Shown: positions 36,709-50,496, counted from the stretch's first letter. The stretch is 64,000 bases of DNA from Paramecium tetraurelia (GCF_000165425.1 NW_001798999.1:186001-250000), one strand, 5' to 3'. Made by a program: numbers and translations. The notes: generated by a model not told the origin, from the letters alone.

Positions 36709-38696
36709 ATGCTTTCCTATCAAAACGTTGCATAAAATGAATATCAGAAAGAGAAAGACATTCCATCTCCCAGTCCTCTTACAAGACCAAAAGACAATAA
36801 TACAAATTAATAACCTACTCCAGTTCCTCAACCGTTCAATACGTTACTGCCAGCTAATCTGTAATTTTTTCATCTCTATCCCCCTTAGTTTACATCCCCA
36901 AACAATGGAAAATGACAGATAATCGTAAATTATTTTTACTCATTTAGAATAAAATCAAACCAATCCCAAAAAGATTAATCCTTTAGGTCGAATTACAATA
37001 TTAACTAAATGAATCCTTAAGAACAGATGCTTCTTGAAAAGCAATAGTTTCTTATGGAAGAAGGAGAAGACTTAAAGTAACACAATTAAGCTACCTAGAT
37101 CACAAGTGAGAAAGCTATAGAATGAGAATTCACAACAAAAAAAAGTTATCGACTAACTTCAATCTGAATTGTATTCAGTTTTCCATCTAATCCTTTAGAT
37201 AATCGTTTAAAAGCCAAAAGTCGATTGAGCAAGAACTCAAAGCCAAATTTGATTATTAGGAGGAAATGATTGTTAAGTTGAAATCCGAAGTTCGTAGAAA
37301 ATAGGAAGCTCTTCAAGAATGCCAATATAAATTAGCTGATATGGACAAGATTTAAAAAAAGTTAGAAGATTACAATCTTTTGTCCTCTAAATCCAATGAA
37401 CTAAATAAATAAATCAAAGATCTTCAAGATCAAGTCTAAGATTAAAAAAGGTAACTGGTCTATCTTAATTCCGCTGAACATGAAAATAGCAATTTAAAGG
37501 AATACATAGAAACCTACAAATAGTAATTGAGAGAAAAGGATGTTAAAATTGAATAGCATCGAGAACAATAGGAATAACTTTACTTAGATAATAAAAAGAT
37601 GAAAACAACTTTGGACATGTTAAATTTCGAACTCAAAAAATAACAAGAAAATTCAAATGATTAATTGCATAGATCAACTTTACAAATTACAGAACTCTAA
37701 GGATAAGTGGGTACTTATTAGAAAACTCTTGCTAATCAGGCACATCAAATTGAATTATAAAAATAATAAGTCAAGTAATTAGAAAATAAAGAAAAAGAAC
37801 TTTATAGTACAAAAAATTAAGTATTGAAATTAGAAGAGTCTATTCAAACCCTAAACTAATAAAATTTATTATGTAATTAATTAGTCTTTAATTTCATTAG
37901 AATAAAAAGAAATAGAAAAATTAGCAATGACTTTGAAGAATGGCAAATAGGAATTTATAAGTCTATAATAGAAGCTTGCTATTGCTGAACAGGAAATAAA
38001 GAAACAATCTGATCAAATTTAGCAATTACAAAAATACAAAGATTAATTGATTCATTAATGCTAATTCCTTGAATCAGAATTAAAAAAGAAACAAGGGAAT
38101 TTAGATCAAAGCATAAATTAAGCTTAACATAAATAGATTGAGATGAAAACTATTTTAGATTAGCAATAAAACTAAATCTAGCTTATGGAAGGGGAATTAT
38201 AAAAAAGAGATGCTATCATTTTTACTTTAGACTAACAAAATTAAACATTAAAAAGCTAACTTGATTAGTACTCTCAAAATGACTCTTTAAATAAAAATGA
38301 GTTGAATAATAATTTTACAAAAATGAAAGAAATGCACAATGATTTGATTTTATATGAGAAATAGGTCGATACCATAAATTTGGGTAAAAGATAATTTTAT
38401 TTATATAGAAAATCATTAAATAAAGTTGTAAAATTAAATGCTCCAAGATAGAAATAACTAATTAGAATTTGAAGTTACTAAATTAAGAGTAATACTTAAT
38501 ATCCACATAGGAATAATTAATCCAACAAGACAACCGTATTAGAAATTTAGAAACTGAATTGTAGAGTTAATCATTCAATAAACAACTGAATACATTTCGT
38601 ACGCCATATACCCCAGACTAACTCTTTCCAAATTAATAGCAATTCTTATAATCGCCAAAGGGTTCTTTTAATAATTAATTTAATTTTTATAAATGA
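36709..38696 (+). CDS. Coiled-coil protein with seven short introns
   Basis: ATG 36709 opens MLSYQNVAQNEYQKEKDIPS. Seven introns of 22-28 nt (36861-36888, 36925-36947, 37077-37098, 37171-37198, 37873-37900, 38384-38408, 38489-38510) leave exactly 603 codons ending at TGA 38694-38696. The first 100 residues are Pro/Ser/Asn-rich and likely disordered. Residues about 110-560 are continuous Gln/Glu/Lys/Leu coiled coil (QIKDLQDQVQDQK). The C-terminus is a short disordered Pro/Phe tail (FRTPYTPDQLFPN). No motor or enzyme domain is visible. Basal-body, cytoskeletal or tethering use is a guess. It is divergent from the TRRAP gene, 84 bp apart. Confidence 0.85.
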
Positions 38697-39060
38697 GCAT
38701 TTAAAATTTGTATAATATAATTTAATATATTATTTGATCATGATTTCTTCAGTTCCTTGAGTATTTTTTATGTTTAGAATTTTGAATTAGCTACAGAATG
38801 TAAACAAAATAAAGAATTTTATATTCATATTTAAAATTTATTTTCTTGTCTCATTGTCACATTTTACTTCAACCTTGACTTTTAATATGTATTTTTGAAT
38901 CAAGCATTTGACATCATCATCCTTCTCATCTTTCCGAACAAGTTAAATTATTTAAAGTATCCATTATAATTGGATATCCAACTACCATTATTTATTATTA
39001 GAATAAATAATTCTTTAACTTCCTTATTGTAAAATAATTAAATTTTTTAAAGATAGAAAC
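38697..39060. other. Intergenic stretch with a possible small minus-strand exon
   Basis: On the minus strand around 38,985-38,850 there is a strongly charged reading (KDEKDDDVKCLIQKYILKV) that looks coding. I could find neither a clean start nor a stop. The same frame stays open into the 3' end of the preceding coiled-coil gene. It may be part of a small gene whose introns I could not place, or chance. Confidence 0.3.
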
Positions 39061-39270
39061 ATGAATCAATTCGAATACAAGGCTTATGAGGTTTACTAAG
39101 GTAATCTTCTAATTGATTATTGGGCCTATAAAGAAAACGATCATAGTTATCCAAAGTCAGAAATGATAAAGATCAATAAGAAAATGAAAAAAATGTAAAT
39201 TAAAGGATCAAAAAGAAAGAAAAAGGAAAAGGATCAGATGATTGATAAAATTGTAGCCTTATGCATTTGA
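39061..39270 (+). CDS. Small Lys-rich protein
   Basis: ATG 39061 to TGA 39268-39270 encodes 69 residues without an intron, beginning MNQFEYKAYEVYQGNLLIDY. The second half is dominated by Lys, with runs such as KGSKRKKKEKDQ, so the product would be very basic. Codon use, with TAA as Gln, matches the neighbours. No family is recognised. It could also be the 5' exon of something longer, but the following DNA is AT-rich and does not continue convincingly. Confidence 0.45.
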
Positions 39271-41152
39271 ACGAATTTAATGAAATATTTATAGACCCAA
39301 AACATATAAAAATAATCTCTTAGAATCCAATATTATTTGATCTTCTCAATATTAAAGTATCAATAGTTTTTTATAAACAATAATCTAGTACAAGTATTTT
39401 TATATTGTTATATAATGTTATTTTATATACATATTAATTTAAATTTTTCTTAATTTAGAAGGTTTTCAGCATTTATTTATCTAATATTCTTGCTATCCTC
39501 TTGATTATCTTTTTTAAGATATTTATAGTGAATAGATGATGATGATACCTTCAATTTATAAATAATATTGACTGGAGTTTATGGTTTCTATTCAATTCAA
39601 GCAAATAACTTTGGCGATAGCAGATTTTAATTATCTAATGATGTCAAGATTTTCTTAATGTTTTTATTAAGAATACCTGCTAATTTATGTAAGTCTAATA
39701 ACGAAATCTAATTAAATGATGAAATGCTAATTAATATGCAAGTAGATATTGAATGTAATTTTACGAGTTTAAATGTTTTAAAGTATAAACATTTAAATTG
39801 ACTTTTTCTATGGTATCATGCTAATTACATTCAGATGATTTTTAGTTATCTTCAAATACTTTAATAAATTGATTTTATTCAAAACAAGCTTAATTTTGTT
39901 CATAATCCTAAATAGTTACTTCATTTAAGTGTTTTGACTATTAATAGAAATATTAAACTCTTAGCTATACTTTTTACTATTCTGAGCTTTTTATTACTTA
40001 TAAATCAGGTACACTTACGGTATTTCATAGTAAAATTATAGGTTACAAAGAATCGCTACCATGTCCGATAATTAAGTATGGGTTAAATAATTTCTTTTTA
40101 ATATCTTGGCTCTTTCAAAATGATATAATTAATCAACTAAAGCTTAATTAATATTTAAATCCTAATTTATACTAATCTTACTTAAAAATTTTTTTCACAC
40201 TCATCATTCTTAAATCAAGAATTTCTTAAAGATATCTTGATATTTGTCAATTATAAAATGCAATAATTTAATATTAAAATCTTAATCTTCATAAACAATT
40301 CCAAAACAAAGAAATCAACAAATACCAATTCAATCTATTTTTTTAAACTTCTTATTTTAAGCTAATCATCTGACTTCTTTTTTAAATTAAGAAAAACCAA
40401 TTATCCTGTAAAATTAATCCAACATACGTAAGTGATGCTTAATAAAGAAAAGTATTAATCATTATCAAATAGTAATGTTGTACCATGAGATGATAAGTAG
40501 AGCAAAAGGAGCATAAAATTATAGGCATATAATTTGGATGTTTAATTCAAAATTATATAGTAATAGTTATTTTCTTTAAATTATTTTTTTTTAATCCTTA
40601 TCCAGTCCAAGCATCTTTTTTCTAAATTGATTAATGATTATAATCATATTATTTAAGTGTAAGTTGAATTAATATTAATAAATAAGGATTGCGTTTTTTT
40701 TCATATATTTTGACTAAACAAAAAGGAATAGAAATTAAATATTTTAAAAAATTAAAATGAAATATTATAATGAGAAGAAAAAACAAGAATTGCATGTGGT
40801 TTTGTAATTCCAAATACTTAACAAAATAGAAATCTAATCACTTAAGCTATTTATCTTTAAATATGCAGCTGTACTTAATATTTAGAAATAATTTTTACAG
40901 ATCATATGTTGAACCAATCAAGTTAAATTGAATTTGAAATTAAGTAAATCTAAGATCTATTAATTATAATAAAATTATTATCATCAAGATATTCATCAAT
41001 TTGAAAAACCATAAATATTATTATATCTCTTATCAATACATATGTATTTGAATTAATGTAGGATATATAATTTAAGCCTTTAATGCAATAATTTATTTAA
41101 TATCATAAAATATATACTAAAAATAACATATATTATAACAATAATTTGAAAA
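39271..41152. other. Gene-poor AT-rich stretch, about 1.9 kb
   Basis: This is the largest gap in the window, between a small plus-strand frame and the 3' end of the polymerase gene. Base composition is more AT-rich than in the genes and TGAs occur in all frames. A minus-strand patch at about 39,750-39,470 is protein-like (LAGILNKNIKKIL and KYLKKDNQED) but is cut by one TGA with no fitting intron. A perfect inverted repeat lies at 39768-39797. No RNA gene is seen. Confidence 0.5.
39768..39797. repeat. Perfect 11-bp inverted repeat
   Basis: TTTAAATGTTT at 39768-39778 and AAACATTTAAA at 39787-39797 are exact reverse complements around the 8-nt loop TAAAGTAT. It could form a hairpin. In such AT-rich DNA it may be chance. 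Confidence 0.6.
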
Positions 41153-44100
41153 TCAAGTGTTTATTGAGGAAACTAATGTCTTTAATCCATGAAGATTCTT
41201 CTCTATTGATAACTATAATAAACTATCAAAAAAATATGTGGGTGTTCTGATAAAGCATTTTTCAAATTAATCAGATTTTAATTAAAATTAGGCAGAACAT
41301 GAGCAACTAAAGTTGAAATTATATTTTTACATCTTTTAGAATGAATAATCCTATGTTTATTTACATTTGACACAATACAGATCTTGAATTTAATAGAATA
41401 ACAATTATTATTCTACAAATTGGCATATTAATTTTTCCATGGTGTCTAGGTCGTAGTCATTTTTGCATCCTTCACATTTCCATATATCCTTGAAAACATT
41501 AACTTCTTAAACCATATAGCACTAATAACAAGGAACGTTTTGCAAGATCAAATCAAAACATGGATCTTCAAATTCAGCCTAGAATGATAACATGATTTAC
41601 TTCTTTAGAGGATTCAGAAACTTTAACTGTTTTGCAACAAACATTTTTGATCCTTTTCATTTATTGATGTACTTCCTCATCTACACTCAAGATTGCACAG
41701 AGATAGATAAATGTTCTTAGTATGGCTTATTCGTGCTTTTCCAAATCAATTCTAGAGCCAAGAGCACTTCTAAGATGCCATAATTTAGGGAAATTGGAAA
41801 CTTTGCCATCTTCCTAAAATTCTAATTCTTCTTCAATTTCTATTTATTTTGGAGTTTCATCTAAGTCTTCATCCCCAACTACAAATGAGTCTTATTCGTA
41901 GTCCTCTTGTACTTCTTGTTACATTTCTTCATCATCCTCAATATTACACCTCTTCATTTTACCTGTCAACGCCACAGTTTGTTATTATTATTCTAAATAG
42001 GTTTCGTAATTTTATTTTTCTTTTTTGTATTTCTCAGATTAATCGATTATTATATCATATATTCTTTAAGAATAAGAGCTATTAATGTATTATACTAAGA
42101 GATTGATAATGTCAGTTTATAAATTAGTAATTCTCGAGATTTGTAAATTGGTAGGTAATATATTGATTTCTTCGATTTGACTACTTCTAAGTTCTTCCAC
42201 TTTAAGTAAAATTTCAAAAAGCAAACGGACAAAAAGTGAGGACAATATGGGTGGCAAAAAGTCTTATAATTTTAATTTATAATCGAAGTCAACATCATCA
42301 GTGTTGTAATCAACATCTTTCCCTAGATAATTATGTTTATCCTTGTAGATGAGAGAAGTAAAGAATTTTTATGCTTTAAAAGTTACATGTTTAAATAGAT
42401 TTGACTATTGAAATGTGTTAATGATGTATTCAATTAAGGATTTGGCCATGTCCTTTTGTTATTTCCCAGTATAAAGTAGCAATTTTGTAGGAGATGCTTT
42501 AACGATTTTTATACCAAATTCCTTCAATTTATTAGTAAGTATACTGAAAAACTTAAAATTCAGTCTATTTAACAGTTTTCCCAAGTATGGGTCATAAAGA
42601 GGACTTAAGCCTGAATAGATCCATATATTGATGTTGAGGATATGATCATCTGAGACTTTTTCTCCTTTAGCGTAGATATCATCCAACCAAGAGGAGACTA
42701 ACATTTATAATAATCTAAATGCAATTTTGGCGCCTCCAAGTTCATCCAAATTATCAAGCATATCTGATTTACCATTTTAACCAACCAATTAACTTGCTTC
42801 TTTGTCTAAATTTTTGATTTCTTCTGATTAAGCAATTGTATTAATGGAGAAATGGAGGATATCAATTTCACAAGTGTAACCAATATAAATCCCAGGATTA
42901 TCAAAGTAGGTCTTAGTGAACTCAGTAGGAACTAGATCTCTATTGTCTCTGCCTAAACCACTGCCATACCATGATAAACAAGATGTTTTCTGTCTTAGTA
43001 CTCTTTGGAAGAAAATATCAGTTGTATAGTTTAACATCTCAATATCTGTCTTAAAAACATCTGTTTTCCCTAAGTTTGATGCAGTAAGATTGCATAATGG
43101 GACTTTTACATATTTACAATATTTTATATGTTGAGCAATGGTTTCCCTAAGTTTACAATAACTTTCTAATTATTATTTCACTGTGTTGATATCCCATTGA
43201 AATTCTTTTCTGGATTCCCTGTGAAGATTTGGAATGCAAAAAGTAGGAATCTATAAATTAACAATACAGTAGTACTTTAAGACATAAAAATTGTAAGCCT
43301 TAACTTTGTAAATAGGTCAACTCTTTATTGCTTTGTAGAATACATAACTTCATGCTTTGACCACGGGTCTCAAAATTGTTGGAAATGTAGTCAATTGCGA
43401 GTTTGTCATCTTTCCTAGAACAGTAGATTCAATATAATTACATGGATTGAACAGTGATTTTATTCTTTTCAGGGATTGGCATTTCGAAGTTTTTGTTCAA
43501 TTATTTCCTTTTGAATTCGAACTATTCTTGAACTGACTTAATATACTGATTTAAGTCTTAACGATTTAATTTTTCTTCAGATTTCCTTACAATAATGATC
43601 AAGACTTCATCATTAAAGAACACTGACCACACTCCAAAATTGTCTTATAATTATAAATGAAGTATGATATATGAAGATTGATAGAACGAATTTTAGAATC
43701 TATCTAAATACTACTATTGACTAGGTTATTCGTAAACGATTTGTAAATCCTCGAATTTGAATACATTTTTTTATTATTAAACATACTATCTATTAACTTT
43801 GCACATAGCTCCTAATTCTGTAACTAATTTGAAAATTAATGGGATTTTATGTTCGTATAAACTCTCGGTGTTTGGATTGGCTTCGTATTGAAATAATTAT
43901 TTATGTTCTAATTGAAATGCAGATTCATCCATAGTCAAAGGGTAGAGATAATGAACCTTCTTATCCCTTGGCAAGGTTTTCTTAATAGTTTATAATTCAG
44001 GTTCTTTTGTGAGTTGATTTGTATAAATAGTTCTATCAACTTGAATTTACACACTTGTCAATGTTCCATTCTCTAGAAGGATCCAAGTTAAAAACAAACC

Positions 44101-47100
44101 TGGTTCAACTTCATAAAATTATAATACCTACCAAACAGAGTTTAATAATTGTTATTTATTAAACTTAATCATATTCTTTAGATTGCCTCTTCCATTAATA
44201 TTCTTATTCTATTACTTATTTCTAAATTCCTTTGTCCAAATCTGTTTTTAAACCTAGAGGAAATTTTTGAAGTCTGTTTCCATATTATATTGATTATGTA
44301 ATTGCTTTTAATTGTCCTCATTGATTTGAAGTTTCTTCTTATTGGATAATTACTTATTTTCTTCAATATCCATGGGCTAAAATTTAAATTATGCTAATTG
44401 ATGTGCCAATTTGTTGATTTAACTGAAATATTGATTTATCTTTGTTTGCTAGAGTCCTGAGGCCTTCTCTCTCAATTTTTTTAATAACCACTCTGGAGGC
44501 TCTACTTAAGGAATAGGATTTTCAATATTTTACAAAGCAGCAGGGATCACTAATAATTTTAGGATGGTATTCTTTAATCTTTCTATATAGTAGTCCCAAT
44601 CCACTATCTTAGACAATGTTAAATCTTCATCCTGCAATTGTGGTTCCTTGAGCCATTTTCTCAAGTACTTCTTCCTAGTCTCAAAAGAAGATTCAAAGAT
44701 GAGTAAAGGAATTGATCTCTCATTAACAGGAGTGTTATGAGGTAATTTTGTTATGATATATTAACAGTTTAAACTTCCTCCTCTGACTTAATCGGATCCT
44801 AAGTACTCAGCTATTCTCTTTCCTGCTGTTATTGCTACTCCTTTCTTATTATCATATTCGGATATTTCCTTTGAAAGTACTCTGCTTTCACCTATCAAAT
44901 CAAGTAACTCCTATTACGATATTCCTTCTCCTCCTGTCATTAGTATTCTTAACAATTTCTTACCAACTTCTGCACAAGCCTGATAGCATTCTGTTAAATT
45001 GGTACCCTTCAAGAATTCTGAAAATAATTCCTATTAAAATTGTTTGATAATCTATAACTCTCCTCTTCTTTTGATTTCAAACCCTTTGACTTCAGCAATT
45101 GATCCATTTTTATTGTATACAACATATCTCTTCTTCAACTGCTTATTCTCCTCTCTGGCTGCTGGAATTATCATACATCTATATGGGCCATCAACTTCAA
45201 AAAAGATAGACATTTCACTTCTAATTCCATATTCGAAAGAATTTGGGTCTTTCAACCATTGATATTAATTGTTCTTATATTTTTCATATACTAATTCATT
45301 GAGAATGTAACAAGGATAACTAAACTTCAAATTCCTACCTGTCTAACTTTTAATTAAAAAGTCTTCAGGGAATCCACTAGGCAACAAACACCAAATACCA
45401 TCAGTATCCAATTCCAATGGCAATCCTATTTAATCAACTCTCTACTTTGCGGTTGATATAATCTGAGAACCCATATGAGTAACAATACCAGCCATGGGCA
45501 TTGAATACCAACGAGCACCTTTTCTCATCACATACCCATAAAATGAGTTCAAAATGATCTTATGTGCCAATTATAAGGATTCATATAACGCCATGAAATC
45601 ATGACATTCTTTTACTCCAACACCTTCCTTTTTAGCTTATTCCAATTTATTCTTATACACTTTTACCAACTCCTTAAATTCATATCTCCTATCCCTAAAA
45701 TCTCTCACTGTTTGTACATAGAAGTCGTTTTCTCTCATGCAAACTGTATCTTTTTTTAGTTCTACCGAATGATGATGAATGGTTTTGTATGTCTTTTTAC
45801 AATGCTCTATTACTCTCTATTTAATTCTCTTTATTTATTCATCTGGAGCCAGATCACTAAATCCTTTCAATTATAACCTTCTTGTATCTAATCCCTCCTT
45901 TAGCATTTATTTTTTTTTCTCTTCATTTTCCTTCCTTTCTTTTTCTGTTTATTCCTACTCCAACTATTATTTTACGAATTCGTATTCGGTTCTTTTCAAA
46001 GGAAAGAAGTCACCCTTCCACTACCACTCCAATTGTCTTTAACATCGATTTTGTGGCTAATTAAAATAGCATTATGAACAGATTTGGTCACCTACAATTG
46101 ACACAGGTTATAATCGATTTGTCAAAATAATATTCGGATACATGGCAGCAACATCTAAATGATAGATCAGTGGTTTTTCTTTGAATACTTCTCCTCTATT
46201 TATTAATACATCCAATTTTGATCTTATTTGTTCACTACACTTTTCTATTTCCTCTTCACTAAATGTCTCATTTTCAATCTTGCCAACAAACCTAATCAAA
46301 CTATCCACAGTGCTCCACATTGATTGCATACACTCCTTGTCAATCTTAAACTCAACATCAATATCACTTCTATATATTCCACTTCTTAAACATTCAACCT
46401 TGCCACCAATATATGTTTCAGAATCAATTAAATGACCATCGTGGAATCTCTCCAACAAAGTAGTAGTTTTATTAGGGAATATAATCTCTCTTTAAAATGC
46501 TTATGCCATTAATAGACATTCGCATAATGTGCCAGACCCTTTTCTTAAAACCTCATCAGGTGATAATGGAATTATTGTACAAAGTGCTAAAATAAAATCA
46601 TGTATATGCTTTCTATATAACCAATATGTTGCAACTGAATCTGATATAGAATACCCTGCAAATTATTAACTGTCCTACAAAGCCATAGGTACCATTTTCT
46701 CAGGGTCTACTTCGATTGGTTGATATCCCAATTTAGCCTTAGTCACAGCCTTCAACCCATGACTTCCTTAAGGGAGATAAGCATCTCTTTCCACCCATGC
46801 AAAACAATCCATGTGAATAATGTATCTACCATAATATTCGTTATTTTCTTCATTTTTTTTAATTCCAATTTCCTATTCCAAATAAAATCCATGAGTTAAA
46901 CATCTTTCTTCTATATATGGCCAATCAAAACGATCCCCATTAAAGGATGATATAATATTCGGTTTATAATCTAAAATGACTTGAAAGAACTTAAGCAAAA
47001 GTGATTTCTCATCAGGCTGATTATAAATGATTGCTTATGTTGCAAATTCAGGTTTTGGAGCATAATCAAAGTTTTAAACTTCTTAACCTAAAGTCTGCAT

Positions 47101-47899
47101 ATTAGTAATCAGGATACTATTTTGACTGTGAGTGATTGAGATCATCATAATTTAATCATTTTTTGCATCTGGAAATTTAAGTGGTTGCTTATATGTTTCA
47201 ATATCAAAAGCGAGATATTTTAATTCAGGCATACTCATCATCTCTTTGACTTCTATGCATTCTGCTATTCTTCTTTCTTTTAGCACAAATTTGAACCATT
47301 TGCAGCACCTCAACCCTGTATCAATACATACTCTACAGTGATAGGGTACATCATATTCTCTGACTCCTATTAGCTAATCCTAGATATCCTTTGATGTAGA
47401 AGGTTTTTTGATTAGCATATCATTTTCGTCAACATTCCTGCGGTTCTTTTCACATCTAGCCCTAATTAGATTCCTAACTTAGACGAGGTCTTAAATCAAT
47501 CGAAATTATAATTTAATAAATTTCTCCTTTTTCCCTATTAAATGGTTTGCTTTATCCAAATCGACTCTTTCAATAATGTCAACTTTTAGAATTTATTTTT
47601 CGTATTTATTCTCCAAATGCATAGCCAATTCAGTAATGTGCTCTTGATTGCATTCAACATAGAAATAAGGAGGAATATCATACATCAATTTGAGAAACTC
47701 CCCTAAAATAATTTACTATAGTACCATTCTAAGTAATCACGTAAACTAATAATGCAGTGAATTCTTTTTCGCTCTCATCATAAGTACTAATAACCTTCAT
47801 ATTAGCTACCCATGCCAACAACTCCTTTTGACTCCTGACCCATTCTACGTTAAATTTCAATTCGATCTCATCTAACAAATTCTGCTTTTGTTTCCGCAT
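41153..47899 (-). CDS. POLE: DNA polymerase epsilon catalytic subunit
   Basis: This is the leading-strand replicative polymerase with 3'-5' proofreading. The start is ATG 47899 ([20 protein letters not shown]) and the stop TGA 41155-41153, giving about 2,200 residues, the family norm. A 22-nt intron near 47,720 is needed. The exonuclease has [15 protein letters not shown] near residue 220, FNGDRFDWP and [13 protein letters not shown]. The polymerase has motif [15 protein letters not shown] near 585 and the catalytic ELDTDG near 830. The C-terminal half is the degenerate second polymerase module ([17 protein letters not shown] near 42.5 kb). It ends with two Cys motifs: CYQC...CEGC (CysA) and CVKC...CSCS (CysB). 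Catalytic residues appear intact. Remaining introns were not all placed. Confidence 0.95.
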
Positions 47900-47941
47900 A
47901 TTTAATTAATATTTGGCGGTATGTATATTTATATATATATC

Positions 47942-48995
47942 TCATTATTATTCTTGAACTGAATTTTTTATAGTTTTAAATAATTGAGTCGCCTCCAGAA
48001 TTGATGAAAACTCTAAGCAAAACCCTTGTAATTTTACATAAATCATCTTTGGATCAAATGCCTTCTAATTTATCAAAGTTCTGATGAACACTGACACCAA
48101 TCTCACTTATCGAGCCAATTACAAAGGTTGATTCTAAATAATCAATCCTGTTATACTTACATTCTTGAATTCATTGCAATTCTCTATGCATTTGATTATG
48201 AACGTATTAAGAAATTAATCTGGCAGATTTATGCTCTTTGATAATTAATTCACTAATTCCAAGGCCTGAATACTGATCTTTATCTAAATTAACTAGTCCA
48301 AATATCTAAGTAATCATTTTCAATTATACTCATGAGCATTAATGCCCAATTGATGCAATTTCTTAATAAGATCACTAACTAATTATGGATTCTATTCAAC
48401 CAAAAGTTTAAATTGATTCCCATCAATCTTATATTCTGGTTTGAATAGATTCAAAATCTGTTGATGATCACCTTATTAGAGTTTCGTACACTAGGCTTAA
48501 GACAGTAAATGGCGAAACCTCATCAAAGGAGTTATATTGTAATCCCAAACAGTTAAATGGGTGGAATCGATTGTAATAAATTCCAAACTCTAATGAGTAA
48601 CTATTATTGGAATAGGTCTCATAAATTCACAAGAATGTTAGATCTATTTCATATTCAGCAAATTTGTTTATTTCAGTATTTGTTCTAATGATTACCCGTA
48701 CTCTATCATAATGTAATTTGAATACATATTTGATATTGTTGGTTATGTTAATCTCCAATTAGTTGATGCATAAATCAGATAAGCATAAGTTCTAATCCCA
48801 TTGTCGAATATTGTATAGAAATTGTATTCGAATATGAGATGCTTGTTTCTAATGATATTAATTTCAAATTACTTGATCCAATAAAGTATTCATCATCTGG
48901 CTGCACATTTCATTTTTGCATAGTTCCTTGATCATTACATAATTCTCATCCAAGGTTTTGTTCATCTCTACAGGTATTTTTCCTATGATTTGCAT
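47942..48995 (-). CDS. CNOT11: CCR4-NOT complex subunit 11
   Basis: This is a predicted component of the cytoplasmic mRNA deadenylase complex, docking on the NOT1 N-terminus. ATG 48995 opens MQIIGKIPVEMNKTLDENYV. Four introns (24, 25, 24 and 27 nt) leave 317 residues to TGA 47944-47942. The C-terminal half matches the conserved CNOT11 domain: FMRPIPIIV, then FKLLVEQNPQLVSDLI, ALELVNQLSKSINLPDQFL, and near the end FCLEFSSILEATQLF. The animal protein is longer (about 510 residues), with a poorly conserved N-terminus that is mostly lacking here. Its stop lies 42 bp upstream of the polymerase epsilon start on the same strand, so the promoter space between them is minimal. Confidence 0.85.
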
Positions 48996-49194
48996 TTAGA
49001 CTTTTTCAATTATTTAATATTATGATTTTCTTTTACTAAATTTCTTTCATCATTTATATTATTATAAATACACATACATAAGAGAATAGAAAAGACTCAT
49101 GTTTCTTAATGTAAATTGAGAATGGTCATAATTTATGTGTATGTTAAAATTATTAAATCTTATGATGATAAATATTGATATTTTATATTAACGG

Positions 49195-50440
49195 ATGAAG
49201 GAACATAAGGATGGAATTTATTAAGGAGGATTAAATGCAAAATAACAAAAACATGGGCTAGGGATATACTTATGGGATGTTGGTTCTGCTTATTATGGAG
49301 AGTGGAAAAACGATTTGATTGATGGATAGGGAATCTTATTTTTAGGGGGATAGATCATCATCTAAGGAGGTTTCAAAAAAGGAGTTGTTCATGGGCAAAT
49401 TGTAATCAAGGTTGGGACTAGAGTGTTCTATAGTTAATTCGACAAAGGAGAGGCTATATTCATTTAGGAAGGAGAGAGAAAAATCACAATACAATCATCA
49501 AGTGCTTAGATAACTCATGATTGTACGAATGATGCTGATCGTGTATTACAGGCAATAAGTAAACTTCAATAAGGAGACTTATAAATATAGCTGTTTAATC
49601 ATTGTATCTACTACGGAAATGTTGGGAAGGCAAATCTGCCAAATGGTTTGGGAATTGAGATTTCCAATTTATTTTATTAATGTGGATAATTCATTGATGG
49701 GAAATTGAATGGTTTGGGTAGGTTAGATTAATAAGATGAGATTTATCAAGGCTAATTCCAAAAAGGATTATATCAAGGAAATGGGATGATGGTATTCAAG
49801 GATTAACGAATTCAATGGGTGAAAGGGAAATACCATTAAGGGCAATTGGTGGAGATCAAGAGTAGTGGTTATTTGGAATAAATGGAAACTCCGCAAGAAT
49901 TAGTTTGTAAATCATCATTATATCTTTATTAGTTAAATATTGTACGAAAGTAACTTAGCAATACATAGTAACTCCAATTTCAAAGGAAATTATAATCGGA
50001 TATATTAGGTTATTTGAAGTGATGCAATTCGTTAGGCTTCGTGTAAACACTTTAAATGAAATCAAATACTAATAATAGCCCCCTTTGAGGAAATATAGTA
50101 CTAATACAAATAATCTAAGTAAATCTGTGGAGGAAATCAGGAAACTGTAATGTTAATTTAACACATAAAGTCTTGATTAACAAAATTAGATTTATGAGGT
50201 CATTTTGGATTAGCATGATGAGGATTAGACTTATAGAAAAACTGATACTCAGTAATCAAGAACTAAAACTTAACCTACAGAGGAATATTTTGAAAATAAG
50301 ATTTCATTTGGTTTATTAGAGATTCCAAGTTTAAAAAATTCGAGAAAAACAGCAGTTTAGTAAAATGAGGAATATAAATTATAAATCAAGAAAAATAATG
50401 ATTATAATTAGTAGAGATCATAATCATAATTTGAAATTAA

Positions 50441-50496
<56 letters not shown>

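Noticed and set aside
41849..42085. Plus-strand Ser/Leu-rich frame
   Set aside because: It is antisense to the polymerase epsilon C-terminal half. The Ser/Leu bias is what the complement of acidic and Lys/Gln-rich coding sequence gives.
45779..46064. Two overlapping hydrophobic plus-strand frames
   Set aside because: They are antisense to polymerase epsilon between motif A and the Cys/Gln-rich linker. Apparent membrane segments come from complementing Glu/Lys codons.
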